NCBI RefSeq assembly: GCF_014831675.1
Contig: NZ_VJXY01000014.1
Location: forward strand, 62,001-126,000
Direction of reading: 5' to 3'
Source of the DNA: Komarekiella delphini-convector SJRDD-AB1
GTDB lineage: Bacteria; Cyanobacteriota; Cyanobacteriia; Cyanobacteriales; Nostocaceae
Length of the DNA: 64,000 nucleotides
A program made the position numbers and the translations under genes. Below the pieces are notes generated by a model. That model searched no databases and was not told where the DNA came from. It saw only the letters and a list, made by a program, of their open reading frames with translations. Of the stretch, positions 33,075 to 41,650 are shown piece after piece. Every line of letters starts with the position of its first letter. Position 1 is the first letter of the stretch.

Positions 33075-34502
33075 TCACCTCTGTGTTTTCAGCGCCTTTG
33101 CAGTTCGTTTCTTAGTCTCCTCAGTTAAAACCCGCAACATGGTAGAAATCTCCACTTGCACCCCTACAGGATTTCTCAAATGCCTTGTCTCCTGTGGCAA
33201 ACTGGCAACTGAGGCGGCAGTACGTTGGCGAATTGCCGCCAAAGTCTCTAGCGGTTGCACCCGTTGACCATCCTGCATTACCAACTGCAACAAAGGTTGT
33301 TCTTCAAGAGAACTTTCACCTATTAATCCCAACCTGTCTGCTTTGACCTTATTTCCTATGAACGAGCGATAAATCTGCTTGCGCCCTGGGTAAGTCACCT
33401 TTCCACTCGACTGTTTCATAACTGGAATGCCATCTATTTCTACGAGTTTATAGACTCCATTCACAGGGGAACCTGTAACTAGTCGCGTTCCCAGACCATA
33501 ACCATCAATCTCGGCTCCGTCTGCTTTCAGCCTAGCAATTTCCCACTCATCCAAGTCGCCACTAGCAAAAATTGGCACATTAGGAAGGAGCGATCGCACC
33601 TGTTTTGATAAGGTAACTAAATCTCCTGAGTCCAGCCTCACTCCTGTTAATTTCATTTCCCCGGAATTTACTTTTTCAGCTAAGCGCTGGGCAGCAGCAA
33701 TTGTATCGTAAGTATCTATCAACAATGGCGCACCCGGAAAATATCGATGAAAAGCACTAAAAGCCTGGTCTTCAGATCCTTCTATTGCTGACAGCGCCAT
33801 CACTAAAGCGTGTGCCATCGTACCACTTGGCTGCTGTCCGAGTTGTAGCGCTGCTAACACATTGGAAGTGGAATCCAACCCACCAGCCAAAGCCGCCCGC
33901 GCCGCCCACAACGAAGCTTGCGGACTAAATGCCCGTCTTGTGCCAAATTCTAAGAGTGTTGCTTGCTCCCCCGCTACATCACGCAACCTTGCTGCCCTTG
34001 TAGCAATCAAGGTTTGGTAGTTAATGGTATTTAGTAGATAAGTTTCTACTAGTTGCGCTTGCCAAAGTGGTGCTTCCACTCGCAATATTGGCTGATTTGC
34101 AAACACTGCTGTCCCTTCCGGTACTGCCCAAATATCCCCGGTAAACTGTCCCTCTGCGAGCAGTGACCAAAAGCGATCGCTAGCGTGAGCAAAAATTCCC
34201 GTCGCCTGCAAAGCCGCGATTTGAGAGGCACTAAAGCGGAATTTTGCCAAATATTCCAAAGCTTGTGCTAGACCCATTGCAATTAAATAACCAAAACCTT
34301 CTGGCAAGCGCCTAACGGTCAACTCAAAGCTTGCCCGTCGTTCTTCTATACCCTCGCCTGTATAACAAGCTGCCATTGTCAGCTGGTAAAGGTCAGTCAG
34401 CAGGCTGTAGTCATCCGCACAGATGTTTAGTTCTTGGTTTGGGTGGCTTTGCTGTCGCTGATTATTAGTATGTACATAGTCCAAATCTGGGAAAGTTGTC
34501 AT
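33075..34502 (-). CDS. pncB: Nicotinate phosphoribosyltransferase
   Basis: This enzyme makes nicotinate mononucleotide from nicotinate and PRPP, the first step of NAD salvage. Seen: YQLTMAACYTGEGI near the N-terminus, LEFGTRRAFSP (R/histidine-loop region), LLIDTYDTIAAA, GVRLDSGDL and FASGDLDEWEI, and DGYGLGTRLVTG (phosphate loop). Its 475 aa are usual for the family. It is the first gene of the NAD cluster and presumably is read from a promoter under the palindrome 34534-34558. Upstream beyond that is an AT-rich 300-bp region leading to a divergent small gene. Confidence 0.96.
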   Translation of the reverse strand: MTTFPDLDYVHTNNQRQQSHPNQELNICADDYSLLTDLYQLTMAACYTGEGIEERRASFELTVRRLPEGFGYLIAMGLAQALEYLAKFRFSASQIAALQATGIFAHASDRFWSLLAEGQFTGDIWAVPEGTAVFANQPILRVEAPLWQAQLVETYLLNTINYQTLIATRAARLRDVAGEQATLLEFGTRRAFSPQASLWAARAALAGGLDSTSNVLAALQLGQQPSGTMAHALVMALSAIEGSEDQAFSAFHRYFPGAPLLIDTYDTIAAAQRLAEKVNSGEMKLTGVRLDSGDLVTLSKQVRSLLPNVPIFASGDLDEWEIARLKADGAEIDGYGLGTRLVTGSPVNGVYKLVEIDGIPVMKQSSGKVTYPGRKQIYRSFIGNKVKADRLGLIGESSLEEQPLLQLVMQDGQRVQPLETLAAIRQRTAASVASLPQETRHLRNPVGVQVEISTMLRVLTEETKKRTAKALKTQR

Positions 34503-34864
34503 GCAAGAGCTTCCTTATAAGAATGCTTCTTTTATTTATGGTAGGATTTACCATAAATAATGTCAACTACTGGAGAATTTATCCAAGATATTGCTGTAAA
34601 ACAGTGTAATTACAGGCTAATTAATACTAACTTTATCGATTATTTAATATTTTTTAATAGTTATAGTTAGTAATAAGGAGATTAAGTTATAGTTAGAATC
34701 AAAGAGAAAAGTTTGACTTTTTGACAAATTAAAGTATTACAAAGTTATCTGAATAAACATTGCAGAGATTCTCAATTTGTTGAGAGTGAGAGCTAGCCAA
34801 GAATATTAGAACTAAAGTATAGACATTAGGATTTAAAGCGACTTGAAAAAAGGAGTCTAATATT
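34503..34864. other. Intergenic region between pncB and the 50-aa gene
   Basis: It carries the palindromic candidate operator (34534-34558) near pncB. The rest is AT-rich, with a small hairpin TCTCAA/TTGAGA near 34770. No other gene is seen. Confidence 0.45.
34534..34558. promoter_or_regulatory. Candidate NrtR operator upstream of pncB
   Basis: ATTTATGGTA (34534-34543) and TACCATAAAT (34549-34558) are perfect 10-bp arms around a 5-base spacer, 32 bp before the pncB ATG. NrtR sites in other bacteria are palindromes with TAC/GTA cores of about this size. Assignment to this NrtR is an inference. Confidence 0.72.
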
Positions 34865-35017
34865 ATGGCTTTTTCCAAAATGCTTGCTAGTATAATCCAG
34901 TATATTTCTGAAGCCTTTATGCGGATTTTTGGCCCTACTGATGATGCTTATCCTGTAATTGGAGTACAACCTTTTACAGGTGATCCTTACAAAGAAGGTA
35001 AAGCTGATGCTTGGTAG
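34865..35017 (+). CDS. Small conserved-looking protein, 50 aa
   Basis: A short ATG-to-TAG frame with a strong ribosome binding site, AGGAG at 34851-34855, 9 bases before the ATG, and a good hairpin terminator after the stop. The protein starts MAFSKMLASIIQYISEAFMR (amphipathic helix, perhaps membrane-associated) and then has a structured-looking IFGPTDDAYPVIGVQPFTGD with an acidic end KADAW. I do not recognise a named family. Well-placed translation and transcription signals at both ends make it a real gene candidate. Confidence 0.7.
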   Translation: MAFSKMLASIIQYISEAFMRIFGPTDDAYPVIGVQPFTGDPYKEGKADAW

Positions 35018-35066
35018 ATACTAATGTAATGACAGCAATAAATGACATTTTAAAAGTGAGTAAGAT

Positions 35067-35096
35067 AAAGGCGTAAGGAAAACCTCACGCCTTTTT
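35067..35096 (+). terminator. Terminator after the 50-aa gene
   Basis: AAAGGCGTAAGG and CCTCACGCCTTT form a 12-bp stem with one A-C mismatch and a loop of about four A residues, followed by TTTTG. It begins 49 bp after the 50-aa stop and may also serve the convergent LCP gene on the other strand. Confidence 0.7.
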
Positions 35097-35146
35097 GTTT
35101 ACAAATTTTGATATTAGACAATCTTGATGTCCAGTAGAGACAAAGC

Positions 35147-36577
35147 TTAAGGGTTATCAGATTTGTCAAAGATAGCTTTTTGTTGCAACCAATCTTGACC
35201 CACTTGGATACTAATATCCGAGCCAATATTGCCAGTACTTTCCACTCGCACCTCACCGAATCCCAAAGTGTTACGAATTGACTCGGCGCTGTCGCCATCT
35301 CCTTGTTGGGCAACAATGTGAGTTTCTTCTAAAGGTTCACCCCAAGGTTTAGACACGTAGATGTTACGATATCCAGCTTTTTCCAAAGCTCTAATTAATG
35401 GTCGGAGGTTAGAGCGATCGCCACCTGTGCTATCTTGAATTGCTACTCGCAAAGAAGCTGGATCAATTATTTGCTGTCCTTGCTCTGATTCCAAACCAAA
35501 GTGCTGAGCCATGAGTTTGGCAATATTATCTCTGTTTGGCAGCCAATAACTAGCATCATACTCAGTCTTCTCGCTAAAACGACCTGGTAGCATTAGCATT
35601 TGCATATTGGAGCGATTTGTTCGCACTCCAAAACCCACCAGCGCTACTAACTCTTCAACTGTCAAATTGGTGTCGATATGTTCTTTAACTACGTCGAGAA
35701 CTTTCGGCAATTGTGCCACAGTAGCGGGGTTGAGTGCCTGATCCATCAAAGCACGCATCACCATTTGCTGCCGCTGAATCCGCCCAATATCTCCTAGTTC
35801 GTCATGGCGAAACCGCAGTAATTGCAGTACTTGATCACCGTTGAGATGTTGCTTGCCTGCTTTCAAATTGATATATAGATGCTGAGAATCATCTTGATAC
35901 TTCATGTCTTTGGGGACGAACACTGTTACGCCACCTAAAGCATCAATTAACTTGGCAACTCCCAGAACGTTAATCCTGACATAGCGATCAATTCCCACCC
36001 CACCCAAGAGATTGCTGACAGTTTTAGCACTCAAAGCTGGCCCGCCTTCAACATTGGTGGCGTTAATTTTTTTGACACCATACCCTTCTATTTCTGTACG
36101 GGTATCTCTAGGAATAGAGAGCATGGCTACCTTTTTAGTATCTGGATCAAATTTCAGCAAAAGCATGACATCAGCAAGACCATCAAAGGAGTTTACCTGG
36201 GGCAGGTATCCGAGATTTTGGGTTTCGGTGGGAGGGTTTTGAACATCTGGTGGGAGTACACTCATCCCCATAACTAAGAGATTGACTGGACGAGTTAATT
36301 CCGAAAATCGCAGTCCACCTCCAGAGATGCGATCGCTATCAAATACCGCCTCCTCCTGTGGGCTTAGCTGAGCTTGTTGCAAAGGGGTACTAGTCAAAGA
36401 TACTGCCAATAGTGCCCCTGCTGTTGCTGACACCATTGCAATCCCGCTCATACCTACCCAAAACCACAACCAACGTCCTGATTTTGATTTCTGGGAATTT
36501 TTGTTGCTGGACTTTGAGGCTTTTCCCGATTGGTTTTCTTCTGCCGAACTTCTTTGAATGGTCACAAACTTCCTCAC
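35147..36577 (-). CDS. LytR-CpsA-Psr (LCP) family protein, 476 aa
   Basis: LCP enzymes transfer polymers such as polysaccharides from lipid carriers to peptidoglycan on the outer face of the plasma membrane. A cytosolic N-terminus (about 1-33, rich in S and K) precedes one membrane helix WLWFWVGMSGIAMVSATAGALLAVSL (about 34-60). The LCP domain (about 100-300) shows LLLKFDPDTKKVAMLSIPRDTRTEI, then KINATNVEGGPALSAKTV and DALGGVTVFVPKDMKYQDD, with RFRHDELGDIGRIQRQQ (the conserved R residues). A LytR_C-like domain follows at about 365-470. Single genes of this type are common in cyanobacteria. Confidence 0.95.
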   Translation of the reverse strand: MRKFVTIQRSSAEENQSGKASKSSNKNSQKSKSGRWLWFWVGMSGIAMVSATAGALLAVSLTSTPLQQAQLSPQEEAVFDSDRISGGGLRFSELTRPVNLLVMGMSVLPPDVQNPPTETQNLGYLPQVNSFDGLADVMLLLKFDPDTKKVAMLSIPRDTRTEIEGYGVKKINATNVEGGPALSAKTVSNLLGGVGIDRYVRINVLGVAKLIDALGGVTVFVPKDMKYQDDSQHLYINLKAGKQHLNGDQVLQLLRFRHDELGDIGRIQRQQMVMRALMDQALNPATVAQLPKVLDVVKEHIDTNLTVEELVALVGFGVRTNRSNMQMLMLPGRFSEKTEYDASYWLPNRDNIAKLMAQHFGLESEQGQQIIDPASLRVAIQDSTGGDRSNLRPLIRALEKAGYRNIYVSKPWGEPLEETHIVAQQGDGDSAESIRNTLGFGEVRVESTGNIGSDISIQVGQDWLQQKAIFDKSDNP

Positions 36578-36844
36578 ACTTACTGATCAAATTCGGTAAA
36601 TTTACAGACTCAAAATATGTAGATAAATCAACCCATAATAGCTAACTCTTAATTATTAGTGCTAACTTTTTCTTTGTTGTTTCAACCAAAACACTTATAG
36701 CAGCATTTATTCTTTTTTTGGGCAAATCTAGAAATGTTTTTATTGAAGTATGGCAATAATAAACTGGATTTGACCAGCTACATGGGAAATCATCCGTGAT
36801 TTGCCAAAATGATGAGTAAAAATACTGTAAATTCTACAAATTAA

Positions 36845-37495
36845 TTAAGACAAGTACTTGCCTAGCATCCGCTCAGCAAAGTTGCTAAACCCTGGTAAGC
36901 GCTTAGATCTACCTTGGAGTAGACGAATAATTAACCAGACACTTATTAAAAAGTAACCAGAGGTGAGAAAGCTATTAAGAATGAATAGACGCAGTGTGAA
37001 TAAATCTGAAGTTGCTGCTCCGGTTGCTAACAATAGGTATCCCAAGAGCCAAGCTGATGCCAAAGTAATAGACAGACGACTAGTGGCAAGTTGTTCCCGA
37101 CTTCCCTGACGGCGATAGAGAGTCCACAGGGATGGAAAAAAGCCAATAACCGGAATCAAATACAAAAGCAATTGTATTTTTGGGGTAGCTGCGTCTTCAT
37201 TGGCGATTGTGTATTGGGGAGCCACTGCGTTCCTGTCGCCTTGCGTCGGAAAGCAAGTGGCATGATTAGGTACTGGGGAGCCAGTCGTATGGGCGGGTTG
37301 CTCGACTTTGGCGAACTGGCATGATTGGGAAAATTCCTTCCCAGTCTCCAGTTCCCAGTCCCTAGTCCCTGTTCCTGTTGGTTCAAGATTTTCCATTTGG
37401 CTTAGTCTAACTCCTAAACTAGAAGGATGAAAGAGATTCATGTAGTTAGAGATAATAAGCTGTAAAGAAGGATTCAATTTAGTTCTATTCCGCAA
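36845..37495 (-). CDS. Hypothetical membrane protein with repeat-derived N-terminus, 216 aa
   Basis: The C-terminal part (about 100-216) has three hydrophobic segments, including LLLYLIPVIGFFPSLWTLY, LASAWLLGYLLLATGAAT and YFLISVWLIIRLL, so it is a membrane protein. The first about 100 residues look repeat-encoded: 37190-37380 contains CCCAGTC-type STRR sequence and a GC-rich dispersed repeat, read as a low-complexity polar peptide (TGTRDWELETGKEF). Start choice is unsure: TTG 37495, ATG 37441 or ATG 37396 are in frame and none has a good ribosome binding site. The region next to the divergent permease gene starts 11 bp away. Confidence 0.65.
   Translation of the reverse strand: MRNRTKLNPSLQLIISNYMNLFHPSSLGVRLSQMENLEPTGTGTRDWELETGKEFSQSCQFAKVEQPAHTTGSPVPNHATCFPTQGDRNAVAPQYTIANEDAATPKIQLLLYLIPVIGFFPSLWTLYRRQGSREQLATSRLSITLASAWLLGYLLLATGAATSDLFTLRLFILNSFLTSGYFLISVWLIIRLLQGRSKRLPGFSNFAERMLGKYLS
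37190..37380. repeat. STRR and GC-rich repeat inside a membrane-protein frame
   Basis: CCCAGTCTCCAGTTCCCAGT-type units (about 37341-37378) and a GC-rich block (about 37210-37320) lie within the 216-aa frame. They keep it open, which suggests either an in-frame insertion or a mis-set gene start. Confidence 0.6.
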
Positions 37496-37505
37496 TCAGC
37501 TCAAA

Positions 37506-38681
37506 ATGCAGACACGCAAGCTTCTCGACTGGTGGCAAACACTCACACCAATAGCGCGAATCGGGGCGATCGCTTTATTCGCTCCGTTGCTAGTTCTCAA
37601 TAGTTGGGCAATTTCGGCAATTTTTAATTACTTCCATTCCCTCATAGTCATTTTAGTCGGAGCCTCAGTACTAGCATTTTTGCTCAACTACCCCGTAAGC
37701 TGGATGGAGCATCACGGTGCTAGGCGAGAGCAAGTTGCTATTTTAGTCTTTCTATTGGCTTTATCGATTTTATTGGCTTTGGGTCTTACCCTTTTTCCGT
37801 TAGCCCTAACTCAAGCTGAGCAACTAGTGGCTCGTTTACCGGAGTTAATTGACTCTGGACGCTCTCAGTTAATGTTATTAAACGAGAAAGCTGAGATTTT
37901 TGGTTTACCAATTAACCTTGATGCTTTGGTAGTGCAAATCAACGATCGCGTCAAGGGACAATTGCAGGCGATCGCCGGACAAGTTTTAAATCTGGCTGTA
38001 GTCACAGTCACCAGCCTGCTGGATTTTCTCTTGACGATGGTTTTGACTTTCTATCTTTTACAGCATGGAGATGAGCTGTGGGAAAGTTTAGTCGAATGGC
38101 TACCCACTAAATTTCGAGATCCTTTTTCTCGAACAGTGCGCCTGAGCTTTCAAAATTTCTTCATCACCCAGCTGATTTTATCTACCTGTATGGCCTCAGC
38201 CCTGATTCCGACATTTTTGTGGCTGAAAGTGCCATTTGGTTTGTTGTTTGGTTTAACTATTGGCATCATGGCTCTCGTCCCCTTTGGCGGTTCTGTGGGT
38301 ATCGCTATGACTACTCTGTTAGTGGCACTGCAAGATTTTTCAATGGGGGTGCGGGTGTTGGTGGCAGCAGTAATCGTACAGCAAATTCTCGAAAACTTAA
38401 TTGCCCCTCGTATTTTAGGTAGTTTTACTGGTTTAAACCCCGTTTGGATTCTAATTTCAGTCTTAACAGGGGCGAGAATTGGTGGACTCTTGGGTGTGAT
38501 TGTGGCAGTACCCACAGCTGTTGTGATTAAGACTGCTTTAAGCGCTCTACGTCCTGAGCCTTTAAGCAGCCAGACAGAGGATAGCGCCACTGGGGAGACA
38601 GCTGCACCCGTTGCAGCAGGGGAGTCTTCAAAAGCTGACGCTAAAAATTCTTTGAGCGTTTCTGAAGCGACATTACCTTAA
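37506..38681 (+). CDS. AI-2E-type (UPF0118) permease, 391 aa
   Basis: A membrane protein of the AI-2E/TqsA/PerM family with about eight helices. A first pair covers FNYFHSLIVILVGASVLAFLLNYP, a third is LVFLLALSILLALGLTLFPLAL, the cytosolic central helical domain is about 115-200, and the last cluster has GLLFGLTIGIMALVPFGGSVGIAM and WILISVLTGARIGGLLGVIVAVP (family signature GxxxGxxxAVP). Some members export AI-2 and others move ions; the substrate here is unknown. A polar tail (EDSATGETAAPVAAGESSK) ends the protein. The start lies 11 bp from a divergent gene start, so promoters overlap. Confidence 0.93.
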   Translation: MQTRKLLDWWQTLTPIARIGAIALFAPLLVLNSWAISAIFNYFHSLIVILVGASVLAFLLNYPVSWMEHHGARREQVAILVFLLALSILLALGLTLFPLALTQAEQLVARLPELIDSGRSQLMLLNEKAEIFGLPINLDALVVQINDRVKGQLQAIAGQVLNLAVVTVTSLLDFLLTMVLTFYLLQHGDELWESLVEWLPTKFRDPFSRTVRLSFQNFFITQLILSTCMASALIPTFLWLKVPFGLLFGLTIGIMALVPFGGSVGIAMTTLLVALQDFSMGVRVLVAAVIVQQILENLIAPRILGSFTGLNPVWILISVLTGARIGGLLGVIVAVPTAVVIKTALSALRPEPLSSQTEDSATGETAAPVAAGESSKADAKNSLSVSEATLP

Positions 38682-38829
38682 AAATGCAATTTGACCAATG
38701 ATTCCTTAATGGTACAGAGCAAGCGGATTGATCCGTGGGTCAATCCAAAATCTGTCTTGAAAAGTTTGCTAGGTAGGGAAACCCTTCTTACAACTTTCCG
38801 CAAAATCTAAAATCTAAAATTGTCTGACT

Positions 38830-40161
38830 TTATGACTGTGGTTCGACAATTGAACCCATAAATAAAATATTGCCTGTTTGATTATCTCTAATGACACAGA
38901 AGAAGGGACGGTCAACAATCATTTGAAATAGCTGTGGTTGCTGTCTCAAAGATACAGCCTCTACTGCCACTGAAGTAGCCGCTGCGGCTTCAGTGCCTTC
39001 TTCATTCACTTCAACAAAAGTTTTATGCTTAACCTGGCTAATGGCAAAATTTTTACCCATGCCAGAAAAGTTAGCTTTACTACTGAAAGCTTCTTCCATA
39101 CCTAAAGCTTTCAGCGCATCGTTAAGCGTAACATCATAGTCAGTTTTAAAACGAGGCAAGCGAATAAAACCTTGTTGTTTGTTGAACTGAGTCATCCATT
39201 TTTCCCAGTTCTCAAAATTCAAGTTTTGATAGAAGGTTTTGAGATTGGAGCTCTGTTTAGGTAGAAAGATATAAAAGCTGACTTTACCATCTTTGTCATA
39301 AGGTAAACTAACTGCCTGAAATTGTTGGTTTTCATAGTATTTGTAGTCACCCTTTTGAGACATCATTGGGTGTTGTTTTTGCCTGCCAGATGTTAAGTAA
39401 AAAGGATGTTGAGTGGTTTGCTTTTTATCAAATTCTTGGCTCCAGTTACCTTTGAAATATATAGCATTAATCAAAAATAGTACCTGGTCTGGCTCAATTT
39501 TTTCCACAATTTTGTTAATTTTTCCGCGTGTATTCTCATTGACCCAGTTATTGATAGCATTGGCTGCTACAGCATCTTTAAAGTTTAGATTGCTGACTTT
39601 AGCTTGATAAAAATCCTGAGTTCTCTGGAGAAAATCTGGTTGAAAATTAGCATCTTGATTTGCCCAAAGTGAGTTGGCAATAGTCAATTGGACTTTCGCA
39701 TCCGGGTTTTCTAGAAGCTTTTTTGTTGCTGCGTAAGAAGAATTAATCTCTTGCAAACTCATACCCTGTAATTCTAGGGTTTTTGCCATCGCTTGTTGAG
39801 TCGAGCCGCTAGCACCGTTGTAGGTCATAGCTAGAGCGATCGCTATACTCGTAGGTGAGATAAAAATATTTTTTTCAGTACTATCGTTTTTCTGAACTTC
39901 TGAAAATAGCTTGAAGCCAAATTTATTGCTAGCATCAACAATCTTTGGATCAGAGTTGACTATTTTTTTTGGCAATGGAGATTCTGGCTGAGGCGAACTA
40001 GATTGAGCAAGGGCATTTGTACTATTATTAACCTGAGAACACCCTAGTACACCCAATAAGACAACACTTGCGGCCGCTAAAACGTAACGTCTTCCCAGAC
40101 TAACACCGTAACGTCTTTGCAGGAAATTTTCTTTCACACCACTAAATTTTTGCCGATTCAT
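38830..40161 (-). CDS. Serpin-family lipoprotein, 443 aa
   Basis: A serine protease inhibitor of the serpin superfamily, probably periplasmic. From ATG 40161 (good GAGGTGG ribosome binding site) the N-terminus has the lipobox VVLLGVLGCSQ, then a disordered Ser/Pro linker and the full serpin fold with NIFISPTSIAIALAMTYNGASG, FKGNWSQEFDK and FYIFLPKQSSNL. The reactive centre loop reads VNEEGTEAAAATSVAVEAVS, with P17-P8 of inhibitory type (EEG-T-E-AAAA-T), which places the P1-P1' bond at Val-Ser by the usual count, an elastase-like site. PFFCVIRDNQTGNILFMG is the C-terminal signature. The target protease is unknown. Confidence 0.95.
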   Translation of the reverse strand: MNRQKFSGVKENFLQRRYGVSLGRRYVLAAASVVLLGVLGCSQVNNSTNALAQSSSPQPESPLPKKIVNSDPKIVDASNKFGFKLFSEVQKNDSTEKNIFISPTSIAIALAMTYNGASGSTQQAMAKTLELQGMSLQEINSSYAATKKLLENPDAKVQLTIANSLWANQDANFQPDFLQRTQDFYQAKVSNLNFKDAVAANAINNWVNENTRGKINKIVEKIEPDQVLFLINAIYFKGNWSQEFDKKQTTQHPFYLTSGRQKQHPMMSQKGDYKYYENQQFQAVSLPYDKDGKVSFYIFLPKQSSNLKTFYQNLNFENWEKWMTQFNKQQGFIRLPRFKTDYDVTLNDALKALGMEEAFSSKANFSGMGKNFAISQVKHKTFVEVNEEGTEAAAATSVAVEAVSLRQQPQLFQMIVDRPFFCVIRDNQTGNILFMGSIVEPQS

Positions 40162-40348
40162 TCTACCACCTCGCTTGCCAAAGATTTTTGATTTGCCACT
40201 CAACATTGACGCTAATCATGCATCAATTGTTAACTATTGCATTTGCGATGGCAGAAAGACTGGACTGTTACAGTTTTTGTAACGGTAGCTTTAGTTACAT
40301 TGTGGTACTTTTGTATAAATTAAACGAATAAGTAAGAGGCTTAAGCGC

Positions 40349-40723
40349 TTAATAGCGAATTAGTTCCTTGATGCGATCGCGTGGTAAACCTAACTCTTGA
40401 CTGAGGGTGGTTTCAAGTTGGCTCGGCTCCGTTACTGGAAACTCAAACATGATACTTTTGAGAACTGAGTTATCCGTTTTGACATTCACTAAAGAAACGC
40501 CATCTTGTTGCCGAATTTCTACCTTAATCGCCACTATTCTTTTCATCGTCTGCCGTGCCGATTGTTCCGCTTGCAGGTATTTTTTATTGTCGTAGGTGCG
40601 GCTCAAAATCCGATCTCCCACAAAGCCACTTCCTAGCCAAAATACCAACCCAACCAATGGCAAGGACAACCAAAACACAAAGCCAATTGATCGCAACACC
40701 TGAAATAGTTGAAGTTGGCGCAT
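40349..40723 (-). CDS. Membrane-anchored hypothetical protein, 124 aa
   Basis: One or two closely spaced hydrophobic segments at about 13-34 (GFVFWLSLPLVGLVFWLGSGFV) anchor a soluble C-terminal domain of about 85 residues (for example RIVAIKVEIRQQDGVSLVNV and TEPSQLETTLSQELGLP). It starts with ATG and is near-divergent from the response regulator gene, with about 170 bp between. Its end is about 190 bp upstream of the serpin start. No family is recognised. Confidence 0.75.
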   Translation of the reverse strand: MRQLQLFQVLRSIGFVFWLSLPLVGLVFWLGSGFVGDRILSRTYDNKKYLQAEQSARQTMKRIVAIKVEIRQQDGVSLVNVKTDNSVLKSIMFEFPVTEPSQLETTLSQELGLPRDRIKELIRY

Positions 40724-40894
40724 AGAAAATATGGGGTTAATTACTCACTTATTTACCAACTCAGCACAGGCTAAACCATAGCTATCCGCGCTTCAGTACT
40801 CCTTACTCCTCACTCCTCACTGTCACTTCTATGTCACTCTTTTAGCTTAATCTTAGAACTGGAAGCAGAAATCATAGCAAGCTGAGCAAATGGG

Positions 40895-41569
40895 ATGTTG
40901 ATCTTACTGGTGGAAGATGACCCATCGCAGCTAGAGCCACTGCGGACAGCATTGTTGAAAGTGGGGCATACAGTCGATGCGATCGAAGATGGAGAAACAG
41001 CACAATGGTTTGCTTTTCGTAAAGACTATGACTTACTGATTCTAGATTGGATGTTGCCCAAAGTGAGCGGAGTAGAAATCTGTCAGGTATATCGACGAGC
41101 GGGTAAATTGGCTCCTGTGTTAATGCTGACAGCGAAAGATACAGTTTTGGATAAAGTAACAGGTTTGGATGCGGGAGCCGATGATTACTTAGTGAAGCCT
41201 GTGGATGTGCTGGAGTTGTTGGCACGAGTGCGGGCACTGGGACGGCGATCGCCAATGTGGCAAGGCGATATACTCAGCTTGGGCGATTTGCAGCTTCATT
41301 TATCCAATTTGACAATCGAACGTGGTTCCTTCACGACTCAACTATCTAGCCGTGAGTTTCAATTGATGGAATATTTGATGCGTCATCCCCGCCAAGTCTT
41401 ATCTCATGATCAGATTGAGCAAGCTATTTGGAGTTGGGGAGACGAACCCGAAAGTAACGCAGTTACAACCTTAGTTCGCCGTCTACGCCAACGTCTACAA
41501 ACCGTTGATGCTAAAGATTGGATAGAAACGGTGCATCGAATGGGTTATCGATTGAATCCGCCAAATTAG
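40895..41569 (+). CDS. OmpR-family response regulator (RppA-like), 224 aa
   Basis: The receiver domain (about 1-115) has acidic E7-D8-D9, phospho-acceptor D51 in LLILDWMLP, T79 in MLTA and K101 in DYLVKPVD. The DNA-binding winged helix (about 130-224) is of OmpR/PhoB type: LSSREFQLMEYLMRHPRQVL and the wing NAVTTLVRRLRQRL. It regulates transcription on phosphorylation by a kinase, probably the product of the following gene. Cyanobacterial RppA/NrsR-type regulators respond to redox or metal signals; the resemblance is general. ATG at 40895 lies in frame after weak ribosome binding signals. Confidence 0.95.
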   Translation: MLILLVEDDPSQLEPLRTALLKVGHTVDAIEDGETAQWFAFRKDYDLLILDWMLPKVSGVEICQVYRRAGKLAPVLMLTAKDTVLDKVTGLDAGADDYLVKPVDVLELLARVRALGRRSPMWQGDILSLGDLQLHLSNLTIERGSFTTQLSSREFQLMEYLMRHPRQVLSHDQIEQAIWSWGDEPESNAVTTLVRRLRQRLQTVDAKDWIETVHRMGYRLNPPN

Positions 41570-41650
41570 TTATTTGTCATTTGTCATTTGTCAAGGGTCA
41601 TTAATTATTCTCTCTCCCCAGTCCCCAGTCCCCAGTCCCCAATCCCCAAA
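41570..41650. repeat. STRR between response regulator and kinase genes
   Basis: A CATTTGT-type tandem (about 41576-41592) is followed by CCCCAGT units (41617-41647). It fills the gap between the two genes of the pair and part of the kinase's presumed N-terminus. Confidence 0.75.

Noticed and set aside
38150-38590. 146-aa minus-strand frame inside the AI-2E permease gene
   Set aside because: It lies antisense to a clear membrane-protein gene; the translation is low in family features and rich in P/T/K.
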